Source: UBA7672 sp031419455 (GTDB lineage Bacteria; Pseudomonadota; Alphaproteobacteria; Caulobacterales; Hyphomonadaceae). Taken from it: a stretch of 64,000 nucleotides of DNA. Under the pieces are notes generated by a model. It saw only the letters and a list, made by a program, of their open reading frames with translations. It was not told the DNA's origin and ran no database searches. This document shows positions 50,660-59,453 of this stretch, piece after piece. The translations under genes were made by a program, and so were the position numbers. Position 1 is the stretch's first letter; every line of letters begins with the position of its first letter. The stretch covers positions 1-64,000 of the forward strand of contig JANOKS010000071.1 in the NCBI GenBank assembly GCA_031419455.1. The letters are read 5' to 3'.

Positions 50660-51301
50660 ATGCTTCGACCTGCTCTCCTTGCCCTCGTCGCCCTGTTGGC
50701 GGGCGCAGCGCCTGTGGTGGCGCAGACCGGGGCGAATGCGGCGGGGGTCAGCGGCGTGGCGCCGCGCTCGGCGGCGCCGAGGCCCGCGTCTGAATCGCCG
50801 GTGAGGGCAACTGTCACCGGCCAGCTGACCAACTTCACGCGCGGCTTCATGCAGGTGCAGACGCAGTACAGCGCCAACATCGTTTCCGAGACGCTGGCGG
50901 CGGCGATGCAGCGGTCGCGTGACACGGTGCGACCGGATTCGAAGCCGATCCCGGACGAAGTGAAGCGCGAGCTGATCCCGTTCTATCCGGCGGAGCTGCT
51001 GGAGAATGTGCGCTACACGATCGGCGATACCAGCCAGGCGGGGCTTGCCGGATTTGCGATCCGCAATGGGCGCGCGGCGGCGGTGACGCTGATCGATACG
51101 GTGGTGTTCAAGGACGAGAGCTATGTCTCGAGCCTGGCCCTGTGGGCGCACGAGATTCATCACGTGCAGCAATACACCGACTGGGGCCTCTCGACCTTCG
51201 CGGCGCGCTATGCATTCGGCTGGAACGAGGTCGAGGCGGAAGCCGGTGCGCGGGCGAAGGCGTATGTCGCGTGGTATCGCGAGCGCAAGGGACTGGACTA
51301 G
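50660..51301 (+). CDS. exported DUF4157-like protein with HEIHH motif
   Basis: A 213-residue protein with a signal peptide (MLRPALLALVALLAGAAPVVA). The C-terminal half contains LLENVRYTIGDTSQAGLAGF, AVTLIDTVVFKDES and LALWAHEIHHVQQYTDWGLS, that is H-E-x-x-H, followed by FGWNEVEAEAGARAKAYV. These are features of the DUF4157 (eCIS-core) zinc-metalloprotease-like domain. Without the polymorphic-toxin architecture, it is probably a periplasmic enzyme or inactive binding protein. The ATG used has GGGGGA nearby; a frame extending to 50576 would place the signal peptide internally. Confidence 0.8.
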   Translation: MLRPALLALVALLAGAAPVVAQTGANAAGVSGVAPRSAAPRPASESPVRATVTGQLTNFTRGFMQVQTQYSANIVSETLAAAMQRSRDTVRPDSKPIPDEVKRELIPFYPAELLENVRYTIGDTSQAGLAGFAIRNGRAAAVTLIDTVVFKDESYVSSLALWAHEIHHVQQYTDWGLSTFAARYAFGWNEVEAEAGARAKAYVAWYRERKGLD

Positions 51302-51355
51302 ACTTTCCATCGTCGCGAAATTGCCGGATGGTCCGCGCGTCACGCGGAGCCATGC

Positions 51356-52390
51356 ATGCCTGAAGCGATCATCGAACCCGATCTGCCGATCATCGACCCG
51401 CACCATCATCTGTGGGATCGGCGGCCGGTGATGCACTTGATCCCGCCGCCGGTTCATCCCTTCGAGCACATCAGCTATCGCAAGGGGCATTACCTGCTGG
51501 ACCAGCTGCTGGAGGACACCGGCAGCGGGCACAACATCGTGGCGACCGTCTATCTTGAATGCCGCTCGATGTATCGGGCGGACGGGCCGGCCGAGATGAA
51601 GTGCGTGGGCGAGACGGAGTTCGTCAACGGTGTGGCGGCGACGGCGGCCAGCGGGCTCTATGGCAAGACGCTGGCGTGCGCGGGGATCGTCTCGACGGCG
51701 GAGCTGTTGTTGGGCGCGGAGGTGGGGCGCGTGCTGGACGCGCACATCGCGGCAGGCGGCGCTCGGTTCAAGGGCATACGGCGTTCGACATCGTATGATG
51801 CGGATGCGGGCGTGCTGGGGCCGCTGAACCGCAATCCGCCGGGCGTGATGATGGAGCGGAAATTCCGCGAGGGCTTTGCGGAGCTGGGCAAGCGCGGGCT
51901 GTCGTTCGACGCGTGGATGATGGAGCCGCAATTGCCGGAGTTGGTCGATCTGGCGCGGCAGTTTCCGGAGACGCCGATCGTGCTGGACCATGTCGGCACG
52001 CCGCTGGGGATTGCGAGCTATGCAGGCAAGCTGCCGGAACGGTTCGGCGTGTGGCGGGAGAATATCCGCGCGCTGGCGAAATGCGAGAATGTGCATGTGA
52101 AGCTGGGCGGGCTGGCCATGCCGTTCTGCAATTTCCCGTCGATGCTGTCGGAGACACGCGCGCCTTCGGAGCAGCTGGCGAAGGAGTGGGGGCCGTATAT
52201 CGAGACGTGCGTCGAGGCGTTCGGCGCGCGGCGCGCGATGTTCGAGAGCAACTTTCCGGTGGACGAGGTGAGCTGTGATTACCCGACGCTGTGGAATGCG
52301 CTGAAGCTGACGGCGGCGGGTGCGAGTGCGGATGAAAAGCGCGAGCTGTTCTTCGGGACGGCGAACAGGTTTTATCGGTTGGGGTTGTGA
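51356..52390 (+). CDS. amidohydrolase family 2 (TIM-barrel metal hydrolase)
   Basis: A 344-residue enzyme. The metal-binding start is IIDPHHHLWD (H-x-H). The central FPETPIVLDHVGTPLG provides a third histidine, and FESNFPVDEVSCDYPTLWNA carries the C-terminal acid region. The length and the order of blocks match amidohydrolase-2 proteins such as lactone hydrolases and decarboxylases (ACMSD-related). The substrate is unknown. The gene probably shares direction, but not necessarily a transcript, with the GrpB and DUF4157 genes. Confidence 0.88.
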   Translation: MPEAIIEPDLPIIDPHHHLWDRRPVMHLIPPPVHPFEHISYRKGHYLLDQLLEDTGSGHNIVATVYLECRSMYRADGPAEMKCVGETEFVNGVAATAASGLYGKTLACAGIVSTAELLLGAEVGRVLDAHIAAGGARFKGIRRSTSYDADAGVLGPLNRNPPGVMMERKFREGFAELGKRGLSFDAWMMEPQLPELVDLARQFPETPIVLDHVGTPLGIASYAGKLPERFGVWRENIRALAKCENVHVKLGGLAMPFCNFPSMLSETRAPSEQLAKEWGPYIETCVEAFGARRAMFESNFPVDEVSCDYPTLWNALKLTAAGASADEKRELFFGTANRFYRLGL

Positions 52391-52545
52391 TCGTCCTTCC
52401 CTGCTTGCGGGGAAGGTGGCGCGAAGCGACGGATGGGGGCGCCGCGAGGGGACTCATCGTGAGAATCCCCTTGCCGCCTGCCCCCATCCCGGCTTCGCCG
52501 TACTTCCCCCGCTTCGCAGGGGAAGATGTCTTCCCCTCGCCGCTG
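52391..52545. repeat. palindromic REP-like element (GTCCTTCCC family)
   Basis: GTCCTTCCCTGCTTGCGGGGAAGG opens the element, followed by GTGGCGCGAAGCGACGGATGGGGGC and, beyond a GGGGACTC...GAATCCCC centre, the complementary CTGCCCCCATCC and CCCCGCTTCGCAGGGGAAG. It begins immediately after the amidohydrolase stop and may act as its 3' structure. Confidence 0.8.
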
Positions 52546-52586
52546 CGCGAGTCCATTCTGGCCGGACAGTATCAGCGGAGGCAGCC

Positions 52587-53753
52587 ATGCATTTCGAGCT
52601 GTTGGAGGAGCACAAGCTTCTGCAGGACCTGGTCGCCCGGTTTGTGCGGGAGAACCTGACCCCGCTGGAGAACAAGGTTCTCGATCGCGATGCGAATGGG
52701 CAGGGCGCTTATCTCTCCCACGAGGAGCGCGATCGCATTGATGTGGCGTCACGCGAGATGGGGTTGTGGGGGCTGGATGCGCCGGAGGATGTCGGCGGGG
52801 CGGACCTGCCGGCGATCGCGATGGTGGGCGTCAATATCGAGATCGGGAAGACGTGCGTTCCCTACTACCTGCCGCCGGACTCGCCGAACCTGCGCATGCT
52901 GATGGCGACGGTGAACGAGGATCAGCGCGAGCGCTATCTGACGCCGTATGTTCAGAAGGGCACGGTGTCCGCCATCGGCATTTCGGAGCCGGGCGCGGGG
53001 GCCGATCCCGCCGCGATGATCACGCGTGCGGTGCGCGAGGGCGACGAGTGGGTGATCAACGGACGCAAGATCTGGATCAGCCGCGCGCAGGAGGCGGACT
53101 TCACCATCCTGATGGCGGTGACGGACAAGCAGAAGGGCGCGCGCGGGGGCATCTCGGCGTTTCTCGTTGACCGCGGGACGCCGGGGTTCAACGTTCTGCG
53201 GCGGATTCCGATGCTGGGCGGGCAGTTCACCTACGAAGTCGCGCTGGAGAATTGTCGTGTGCCGGCGGCGAACCTGCTGGGCGTGGAGGGACAGGGCTTT
53301 GCGCCGATGCAGGTGCGGCTCTCCACGCGGCGGCTGCAGATGGCGAGCTGGTCGATCGGCATGGCGCAGCGCGCGCTCGACATGATGCTGGAGTATGCGC
53401 CGCAGCGCGTGGTGTTCGGCGAGCCGCTGGCCAACCGGCAATCGGTGCAATGGTGGATTGCGGACGCCTGGACGCGGATCAAGGCGGCGACGCTGATGAC
53501 GTATGAGACGGCGTGGAAGCTGGATCGCGGCGCCGATGTGCGGACGGATATCTCCGCGGTGAAGGCGTATGCGACGGAGATGGCGTACGAGGTGCTCGAC
53601 CATGCGATGCAGATGCATGGCGCGATGGGCATGACGAAAGAGCTGCCGCTGTCGCTGATGTCCGGCCACCTGCGGACAATGCGGATTTATGATGGACCCA
53701 CCGAGGTGCATAAGTGGGTGGTCGCGCGGAATCTGTTGGGGTTGAAGCGGTGA
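52587..53753 (+). CDS. acyl-CoA dehydrogenase
   Basis: A 388-residue FAD enzyme that introduces the alpha-beta double bond in acyl-CoA. Family blocks are SAIGISEPGAGADPAAMITR, GDEWVINGRKIWISRAQEAD and the C-terminal AMQMHGAMGMTKELPLSLM, then RIYDGPTEVHKWVVARNLL. The last of these is the 'YeGt.evh' FAD-binding signature with D-G-P in place of E-G-T. The ATG has GGAGG five bases upstream. Its stop overlaps the GTG of a compositionally different HEPN-like gene, and an enoyl-CoA hydratase follows that. The three together form one coupled transcription unit for fatty or aryl acid oxidation. Confidence 0.93.
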   Translation: MHFELLEEHKLLQDLVARFVRENLTPLENKVLDRDANGQGAYLSHEERDRIDVASREMGLWGLDAPEDVGGADLPAIAMVGVNIEIGKTCVPYYLPPDSPNLRMLMATVNEDQRERYLTPYVQKGTVSAIGISEPGAGADPAAMITRAVREGDEWVINGRKIWISRAQEADFTILMAVTDKQKGARGGISAFLVDRGTPGFNVLRRIPMLGGQFTYEVALENCRVPAANLLGVEGQGFAPMQVRLSTRRLQMASWSIGMAQRALDMMLEYAPQRVVFGEPLANRQSVQWWIADAWTRIKAATLMTYETAWKLDRGADVRTDISAVKAYATEMAYEVLDHAMQMHGAMGMTKELPLSLMSGHLRTMRIYDGPTEVHKWVVARNLLGLKR

Positions 53754-54262
53754 ACGACAAAGCGCTAGCAGCTCGAATGCTGGGTGCTGCGATATCCTAC
53801 CATGACGATGCCGAGTTCCTGAAGCAAAGTACGGAATCGGGCGGGGACGGGAGGATTCAACTCCAGATCTTATCAATCGAAATTGTGCTCAAGTGCGTAC
53901 GGCTGCTTGATGTTGGCGTACGAAATACTCGGAAGGGTGGGCACGACTATGCCAGTATCTGGGCTGAACTATCGCCAACGACGCAGAGTTTTGTGCTCAG
54001 CGCGGCAAATGAACGAGCGCAAACAACTCTCGACACTCGTTCTGTTGCAAGCATCTTAAGCGACCTACAAAGAGTGTTTGAGCTCGCAAGATATCCTTAC
54101 GACCTGCTCGCAAACGAGTCTGAGGTTGCGATCTTCAAACGAGGCCGCGAGTGGGAAGCAGTCGGCTCGCCATTGGATAAGGCGGACTTTCGTTTCCATC
54201 CAGAAGAAATGATGACTCTGTTTCACGGCTTAAGAACTTGGGCGGAGGACCGACTATCATGA
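53750..54262 (+). CDS. HEPN-like protein, atypical composition
   Basis: A 170-residue soluble protein. LQILSIEIVLKCVRLLDVGV then RNTRKGGHDYASIWAEL resembles the HEPN pattern 'lslElllKalll ... r-gHdl--l'. R58-x6-H65 fits the R-x4-6-H catalytic motif of HEPN RNases. Base composition is clearly less GC-rich than both neighbours, and codons such as AAA, ATA, TTA and AGA appear. It is wedged between acyl-CoA dehydrogenase (GTGA overlap) and enoyl-CoA hydratase (ATGA overlap), and so is translated from their mRNA. It is probably acquired horizontally; no MNT nucleotidyltransferase partner is adjacent. Confidence 0.62.
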   Translation: MNDKALAARMLGAAISYHDDAEFLKQSTESGGDGRIQLQILSIEIVLKCVRLLDVGVRNTRKGGHDYASIWAELSPTTQSFVLSAANERAQTTLDTRSVASILSDLQRVFELARYPYDLLANESEVAIFKRGREWEAVGSPLDKADFRFHPEEMMTLFHGLRTWAEDRLS

Positions 54263-55047
54263 CCAACCCCACCAACAACATCCACATCTCCCGCGACGGC
54301 CACGTCGCCCGCGTCACCATCGACAAGCCGCCGATCAATGCGGTGAGCGTCGATCTGATGCGCGATCTGGCGGATGTGCTGGAGGGGCTGGACCGGGATG
54401 GCGTGACGCGGGCTGTCGTGTTGGCGACGGCGGGGAAGGTGTTCTGTTCGGGGGCTGATCTCACGAAACGGGCGGATGAGATCGGGATTGCGGCGAAGGA
54501 TGAGGCGCGCGGTAATCCGCTGTATGATCAGGCGGTGCGGTTGTTCTCGGCGGAGTTGCCGATTGTTGTCGCGGTGCAGGGCGCGGCGATCGGGGCGGGG
54601 CTGGGGCTGGCGCTGGTAGGGGATTTTCGCGTGGCGGCGCCGGAGGCGCGGTTTGCGGCGAACTTTACCAAGCTGGGATTCCATCCGGGGTTTGGGCTGA
54701 CCTACACCCTGCCCCGGCTGGTCGGTCGGCAGCATGCGGCGCGGATGTTTCTGACCGGCGATCGTTTCGATGCGGAGGCCGCGCTCGCACTGGGGCTGGT
54801 GGATGAGATCGCGCCGCTTGATCAGTTGCTGATGCGGGCGACGGCGCTGGCGGGGTCGATTGCGGAGAATGCGCCGCTGGCGGTGAGGTCGACGCGGAAG
54901 ACGTTGCGCGGCGAGATGGCGGCGGGCGTGCGGGCGGCGAGCGATCATGAGTTCGTCGAGCAGCAGTGGCTGATGAAGACGGATGATTTTCGCGAGGGAG
55001 TGAAGGCGGTGGGGGAGCGGCGTGTGGGGGATTTCAGGGGGCGTTGA
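54259..55047 (+). CDS. enoyl-CoA hydratase/isomerase family protein
   Basis: A 262-residue crotonase-fold enzyme. The oxyanion-hole regions are VLATAGKVFCSGADLTKRAD (first) and VAVQGAAIGAGLGLALVGDF (second), followed by FAANFTKLGFHPGFGLTYTL, where the catalytic glutamates of enoyl-CoA hydratase are not both present. It may be an isomerase or another crotonase activity. The ATG overlaps the previous stop by four bases. Together with acyl-CoA dehydrogenase it suggests an acyl-CoA degradation operon. Confidence 0.9.
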   Translation: MTNPTNNIHISRDGHVARVTIDKPPINAVSVDLMRDLADVLEGLDRDGVTRAVVLATAGKVFCSGADLTKRADEIGIAAKDEARGNPLYDQAVRLFSAELPIVVAVQGAAIGAGLGLALVGDFRVAAPEARFAANFTKLGFHPGFGLTYTLPRLVGRQHAARMFLTGDRFDAEAALALGLVDEIAPLDQLLMRATALAGSIAENAPLAVRSTRKTLRGEMAAGVRAASDHEFVEQQWLMKTDDFREGVKAVGERRVGDFRGR

Positions 55048-55054
55048 GACGCCG

Positions 55055-55187
55055 GTGAGCCCCGCGCTCGTGGTTCGACGGACGGCCCTTCGGGCCTGCT
55101 CACCATGAGCGCTACTCGACTGCCGGTTGCCAAGCGCTCATCCTGAGCAGCGACCGGAGGGAGCGTCCGTCGAAGGACGAGCGCGCG
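55055..55187. repeat. palindromic repeat with CGCTCGT...CGACGGACG arms
   Basis: CGCTCGTGGTTCGACGGACG near the left faces CGTCCGTCGAAGGACGAGCG at the right, with GAGCGCT...AGCGCTCATCC symmetry inside. It lies between the convergent enoyl-CoA hydratase and tetR genes. This motif family is widespread in alphaproteobacterial intergenic DNA. Confidence 0.8.
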
Positions 55188-55859
55188 CTAGTTCAGCGCT
55201 TCAATCCCGCCGATGAACACCTTCACGGCGCGCTGCACGTGTTCGTGCACTTCCTGGTCGGTTGGCACGTAGGAGGGCATCAGCAGGGTGCGGAACTGGA
55301 TGCGGGAGCGGAGCAGGTCGAAATAGATGGAGGCGGCCTGTTCGAAATTGGCGAGCGTGATCTCGCCGGCTTTCGCGCGGTCTTCGAGATAGCCGGCGAG
55401 GGATTTGCGGACGGCTTCGGGGGCGCGCTTGTTCCAGCCTTCGGCGAGTTCGGGGAATTTCTTCGCCTGGGCGACCATGAGGCGGAAGAAGTCCAGATTT
55501 TCGGGCTGGACCTGCTTGAACAGGAAATCCTCGCCGATGCGGGTGAGGCCCTCGCGCAGGGGGGCATGGGCGGCAAGCTCGATCTCCATCTGGGAGGTGA
55601 GTTCGCCGACGCGGCTGTCGATCATCGCCTCGAACAGGCCCTTCTTGCCGCCGAACTGGGAATAGAGCGTGGACAGCGAGCCGCCCGCTCGGCGGACGAT
55701 CTCCGCCATGTTGGCCGCCTCATAGCCGTGATCGAGGAAGACTTCGCGGGCGGCTTTCAGGAAGGCGGCGCGGCGAAGCTCGGCCCGGCCGGTTTCAGGT
55801 TCAACGGTCTGGGAATCGCCAGTCTGGGTCAGGAGAGGGCCGGAATCGGATTGCGACAT
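55188..55859 (-). CDS. TetR family transcriptional regulator
   Basis: A 223-residue repressor-type protein. After a 27-residue disordered start, the helix-turn-helix domain reads RAAFLKAAREVFLDHGYEAA, NMAEIVRRAGGSLSTLYSQF, then GGKKGLFEAMI. The C-terminal ligand domain contains FFRLMVAQAKKFPELAEGW and resembles the AcrR-like C-terminal group. It is divergent from emrA-emrB and probably represses them, and itself, from the intervening operator. Confidence 0.92.
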   Translation of the reverse strand: MSQSDSGPLLTQTGDSQTVEPETGRAELRRAAFLKAAREVFLDHGYEAANMAEIVRRAGGSLSTLYSQFGGKKGLFEAMIDSRVGELTSQMEIELAAHAPLREGLTRIGEDFLFKQVQPENLDFFRLMVAQAKKFPELAEGWNKRAPEAVRKSLAGYLEDRAKAGEITLANFEQAASIYFDLLRSRIQFRTLLMPSYVPTDQEVHEHVQRAVKVFIGGIEALN

Positions 55860-55909
55860 CTGGACAGGAATACTCGTTCTGCTCGGGCCTTGATACTCGC
55901 GCGTGCGCG

Positions 55910-55933
55910 GTTACATTTCAACCCAAACGTAAC
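55910..55933. promoter_or_regulatory. candidate TetR operator
   Basis: GTTAC (55910-55914) and GTAAC (55929-55933) form an inverted repeat in the only AT-rich stretch between tetR and emrA, overlapping where opposed promoters would lie. Confidence 0.45.
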
Positions 55934-55992
55934 TACAATTACAGCAGGTGATGCAGCGCCTGCCCGACCGCACGCGCCACAGGACAAGCTAA

Positions 55993-57147
55993 ATGGCCCT
56001 CAAGACGGTCAAGATCGAGCCGGGCGATGCCGCTTCGACCAGCCTACAGGCGTCGGTTGACCTCACCCCAACCAACGCAGACATGGTGGCCCCCTCTCCC
56101 CAGCGGCCCCGAAGATCGAGGGGATTTGTGCTGATCGGCCTGTTGGGGCTGGCGGTCGCCGCCGCCGCCTGGTTCGGGTTCGAGTGGTTCACCAATGGCC
56201 GGTTCAACATCTCGACCGACAACGCCCAACTGCGCTCCGACATCGCGCGGGTGACGCCCAAGATCGAGGGCTATGTGAAGACGGTCCACGTCGCCGAGAA
56301 CCAGGCGGTGAAGCGCGGCGACCTGCTGATCGAGCTGGAAGCTGACGAATTCGAGACGCGGCTGGCGCATGCGCAGGCCGAACTCGCGCAGGCCGAAGCA
56401 GACGCCGCGCAAGCACAGGCGCGCATCGCCGTGCAGCGCGACACGCTGGCGGAAGCCCGCGCGGCGCGTGATGCGGCGGACGCAACCGCGGACCTGTCGT
56501 CGTCGGACGAAAAGCGCCTGGCCGAGCTTGCCGCGAAGGGCTGGTATCCGAAGGCCAAGCTCGAGCAGGCTGAGGCCGCGCGTCGGACGGCGGACGCACA
56601 GCTGTCACAGGCGACCGCCTCCATCACCGCCCAGCGCAGTCAGGTGACAAGCGTCGAGGCGGCTGCGCTGTCGGCGGAGGCGAAGGTCGCAGCGGCGCGC
56701 GCCGCCGTGGCTGGCGCGCAGCTGGAACTTGACCGCACGAAAATCCATGCGCCGATGAATGGCGTCGTGACCAAGAAGGACGTTGTCGAGGGCCAAATCC
56801 TGTCGCCGGGCAAGGTCGCGCTGTCGATCGTGTCGTCGGATGATGTCTGGGTGGTCGCGAACTTCAAGGAGACGCAGATCACCGAGATGCGCGAAGGCCA
56901 GTGCGTCAACGTGCATGTCGATGCGTTGCCCAACCTGCATGTCACAGGCAAGGTGCAGAGCCTGTCGCCTTCGACGGGCGGCACGTTCAGCCTTGTGCCG
57001 CAGGACACGGCCACGGGAAACTTCACCAAGATCGTGCAGCGCGTGCCGGTGAAGATCGTGCTGGACAAGGAAGCATTGTCGACAGGCCTGTTGCGTTCAG
57101 GCCTGCAGGTGACAGCGACCGTCTCCACCAAGCCTGACTGCAAGTAG
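55993..57147 (+). CDS. emrA: HlyD/EmrA-type efflux adaptor
   Basis: A 384-residue periplasmic adaptor with an N-terminal anchor helix (FVLIGLLGLAVAAAAWFGFE at about 37-57). The lipoyl-like halves are YVKTVHVAENQAVKRGDLLI and IHAPMNGVVTKKDVVEGQIL; between them a long alanine-rich alpha hairpin (ELAQAEADAAQAQARIAVQR) spans the periplasm. WVVANFKETQITEMREGQ follows. It links the EmrB transporter to a TolC-type channel, which is not in the window. It is two bases upstream of emrB and divergent from tetR. Confidence 0.92.
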   Translation: MALKTVKIEPGDAASTSLQASVDLTPTNADMVAPSPQRPRRSRGFVLIGLLGLAVAAAAWFGFEWFTNGRFNISTDNAQLRSDIARVTPKIEGYVKTVHVAENQAVKRGDLLIELEADEFETRLAHAQAELAQAEADAAQAQARIAVQRDTLAEARAARDAADATADLSSSDEKRLAELAAKGWYPKAKLEQAEAARRTADAQLSQATASITAQRSQVTSVEAAALSAEAKVAAARAAVAGAQLELDRTKIHAPMNGVVTKKDVVEGQILSPGKVALSIVSSDDVWVVANFKETQITEMREGQCVNVHVDALPNLHVTGKVQSLSPSTGGTFSLVPQDTATGNFTKIVQRVPVKIVLDKEALSTGLLRSGLQVTATVSTKPDCK

Positions 57148-57149
57148 AG

Positions 57150-58748
57150 ATGAGCGCGACTGCCATCACAGCCCCGCCGGGAGCGTACACGCCCCCGGCA
57201 AAGGGTACGCGCGAAAGCCTGATGCTCAACATCGGGTTCTTCGCGATGGTGGTTGGCATGTTCATGGCGATCCTGGACATCCAGATCGTCGCCTCGTCCA
57301 TCGCGCAGATCCAGGCCGGAATTTCGGCGTCGGCTGAAGAAGTCGCGTGGATCCAGACGAGCTATCTGATCGCCGAGGTGATCGGCATTCCGCTGTCGGG
57401 CCTGCTCAACCGCGCGCTGTCGATGCGGCGGCTGTTCGTATTCTCATGCGTGGGGTTCACAGGGGCGAGCGTGCTGTGCGCGTTTGCGTGGGACCTCAAC
57501 AGCCTGATCGTCTTCCGCTGCATCCAGGGCTTCCTTGGCGCGGCGATGATCCCGACCACGATGGCGGCGGCGTTCACGCTGTTCGGACCCAACAGGTCGA
57601 TGCTGCAGCAGGTGTCGGTCGGGATGGTGGCGACGCTGGCGCCGTCGATCGGGCCGACGCTGGGCGGCTGGCTGACCGAGAACATGAGCTGGCACTGGCT
57701 GTTCCTCGTCAACGTGATCCCGGGGATCATCGCGTCCTATCTCGTGTGGAAGCTGACGCCGAAACAGCCGATGCAGCTGGGGCTGATCAGGAATATCGAC
57801 ATCATCGGGCTTGCGGCGATGGCGCTGTTCCTCGGGTCGTTCGAGTATGTGTTCGAGGAAGGTCCTGCGGCCGGATGGCTGGAGGACGAGCATCTCTTCG
57901 CGTGGATGCTGCTGTGTTCGTTCGCGGCGGTGGTGTTTTTCTGGCGCGCCTTTACGCGGGCGAACCCTGTTGTCGATCTCACCATCTTCAAGGACAGGAA
58001 TTTTGCTGTCGGATCGACTGTGGCGGTGGTCGTCGGCTTCGGCCTGTTCGGGTCGATCTACCTGACGCCGCTCTTCCTCGGCACGGTGCGCGGCTACAAT
58101 GCGCTGCAGATCGGGCAGATCATGAGCGTGGGCGGCGTCGCCATGTTCATCGGGGGGCCGATCGCGGGCGCGCTGATCCGCAAGATCGATCCGCGCTATG
58201 TGCTGGTGATCGGATTGTCGCTGGCGGCGGTAGGGCTGTACTGGAACAGCTTCCTCACGGCGGAATCCTCGTTCGAGGAACTGTTCTGGCCGCAGGCGCT
58301 GCGCGGCCTCGGCCTCATCATGTCGATGATCCCGTCGAACTTCATCGCGCTGGGCACCCTGCCCGCGCACAAGATGCCGAACGCTGCGGGTCTGATAACC
58401 GTGTGCCGCAACCTTGGCGGGGCCGTGGGTCTGGCGGCGATCAACACGATGCGGCTCAACTATACCAACCTGCACAACCAGGAGATCTCCGCCGGGCTCG
58501 ATCCGACACGGCCGGAGGTACAGGATTTTCTCATGCAGGCCGAGGCGAGCCTGCGCGCAGCGGGCAATCCCGATCCGGCCGCGGCGGCGCTGGGGCAGCT
58601 GGTGCGGCGGATGCAGGTTGAGTCGAACGTGATGACGTTCAACAACCTGTTCCTGGTGATGGCGATCTGTTTTGCGGTGATGCTGTGCCTCGCGCCGCTG
58701 TTGAGGCGGCCTGCGGTGGCGGGCGGCGGGGCGGTGGAGGCGCATTAG
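57150..58748 (+). CDS. emrB: DHA2 family MFS multidrug transporter (EmrB-like)
   Basis: A 532-residue transporter with 14 membrane segments. Motif A-like and DHA2 markers are LNIGFFAMVVGMFMAILDIQ, WIQTSYLIAEVIGIPLSGLL, QGFLGAAMIPTTMAAAFTLF and TLGGWLTENMSWHWLFLVNV. It exports drugs or hydrophobic acids by proton antiport, with EmrA across the periplasm. The predicted substrate spectrum cannot be read from the sequence. It probably ends the emrAB operon. Confidence 0.93.
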   Translation: MSATAITAPPGAYTPPAKGTRESLMLNIGFFAMVVGMFMAILDIQIVASSIAQIQAGISASAEEVAWIQTSYLIAEVIGIPLSGLLNRALSMRRLFVFSCVGFTGASVLCAFAWDLNSLIVFRCIQGFLGAAMIPTTMAAAFTLFGPNRSMLQQVSVGMVATLAPSIGPTLGGWLTENMSWHWLFLVNVIPGIIASYLVWKLTPKQPMQLGLIRNIDIIGLAAMALFLGSFEYVFEEGPAAGWLEDEHLFAWMLLCSFAAVVFFWRAFTRANPVVDLTIFKDRNFAVGSTVAVVVGFGLFGSIYLTPLFLGTVRGYNALQIGQIMSVGGVAMFIGGPIAGALIRKIDPRYVLVIGLSLAAVGLYWNSFLTAESSFEELFWPQALRGLGLIMSMIPSNFIALGTLPAHKMPNAAGLITVCRNLGGAVGLAAINTMRLNYTNLHNQEISAGLDPTRPEVQDFLMQAEASLRAAGNPDPAAAALGQLVRRMQVESNVMTFNNLFLVMAICFAVMLCLAPLLRRPAVAGGGAVEAH

Positions 58749-58838
58749 CATTCCGTCTTGTCTCAGGCAGAATCGGCGCTGCGCCGCACGAGAAACACGC
58801 CAATCCCTGGATAGCAAAGACGCCTGCCATGCGGCGTC

Positions 58839-59453
58839 CTAATGTAACAGCATAATCGTGTCGTAGGCTTCGTAGTCCAGCAGGCGCCAGGCTTGATCCT
58901 CGCGCGCCAACCACAACTTTTCCGTGCTTCGCAAATAGTTTGTGAGGCCCGACCCGATGGTCACTTCAATGCAACGCAGGTTCACTCGTTCCGCACATGC
59001 CGGCGCGTCTGAATCCGCGGCGCTGATGCTGGTAATGTCGCCAAAGATGTCGAAGGCGTTGGCAGGCGGCTGCCATTCATAGTCTCGTGGAGGATCCTGC
59101 TCAATCGCATATCCGAGATAGCTGCTCTCGCGGCGAATGCGGGCGGTGTTGTAGCCAAGCGCCACCCAGACTCCATCAGCCACGTCAGCTTCTGTGCCGT
59201 GGATTTCAAAGGTCCGGCCTTTGGCCGAAGCGCAAACTGCCGTCAGCTCCGCTCCGGCACGTGGCCGCTCGGCCCCAAACGCCACCGTTGCCAGCCTGAA
59301 TCGCCGCACCTGCGTGAAACCGTCCCACGCATCCACAGCGCAAAGCGGCGAAGGGGCGGCTCTCTCAGGGGGCGCGGGGCGGCTGACACAAGCTGCCGCG
59401 AGCACTGCCGCAGCCCCAACTATGAGCGTCCGAGCTACAAACCTCGCGATCAT
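58839..59453 (-). CDS. hypothetical lipoprotein
   Basis: A 204-residue protein with signal peptide and lipobox (ARTLIVGAAAVLAAAC, Cys22). The mature part has several cysteines (SPLCAVDAWDG; AVCASAKG; APACAERVNLRCIEV) that could form disulfides in the periplasm. No known domain is recognised. The C-terminal TEKLWLAREDQAWRLLDYEA suggests an NTF2-like last strand. An ATG eight codons upstream is also in frame. It is convergent with emrB. Confidence 0.7.
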   Translation of the reverse strand: MIARFVARTLIVGAAAVLAAACVSRPAPPERAAPSPLCAVDAWDGFTQVRRFRLATVAFGAERPRAGAELTAVCASAKGRTFEIHGTEADVADGVWVALGYNTARIRRESSYLGYAIEQDPPRDYEWQPPANAFDIFGDITSISAADSDAPACAERVNLRCIEVTIGSGLTNYLRSTEKLWLAREDQAWRLLDYEAYDTIMLLH

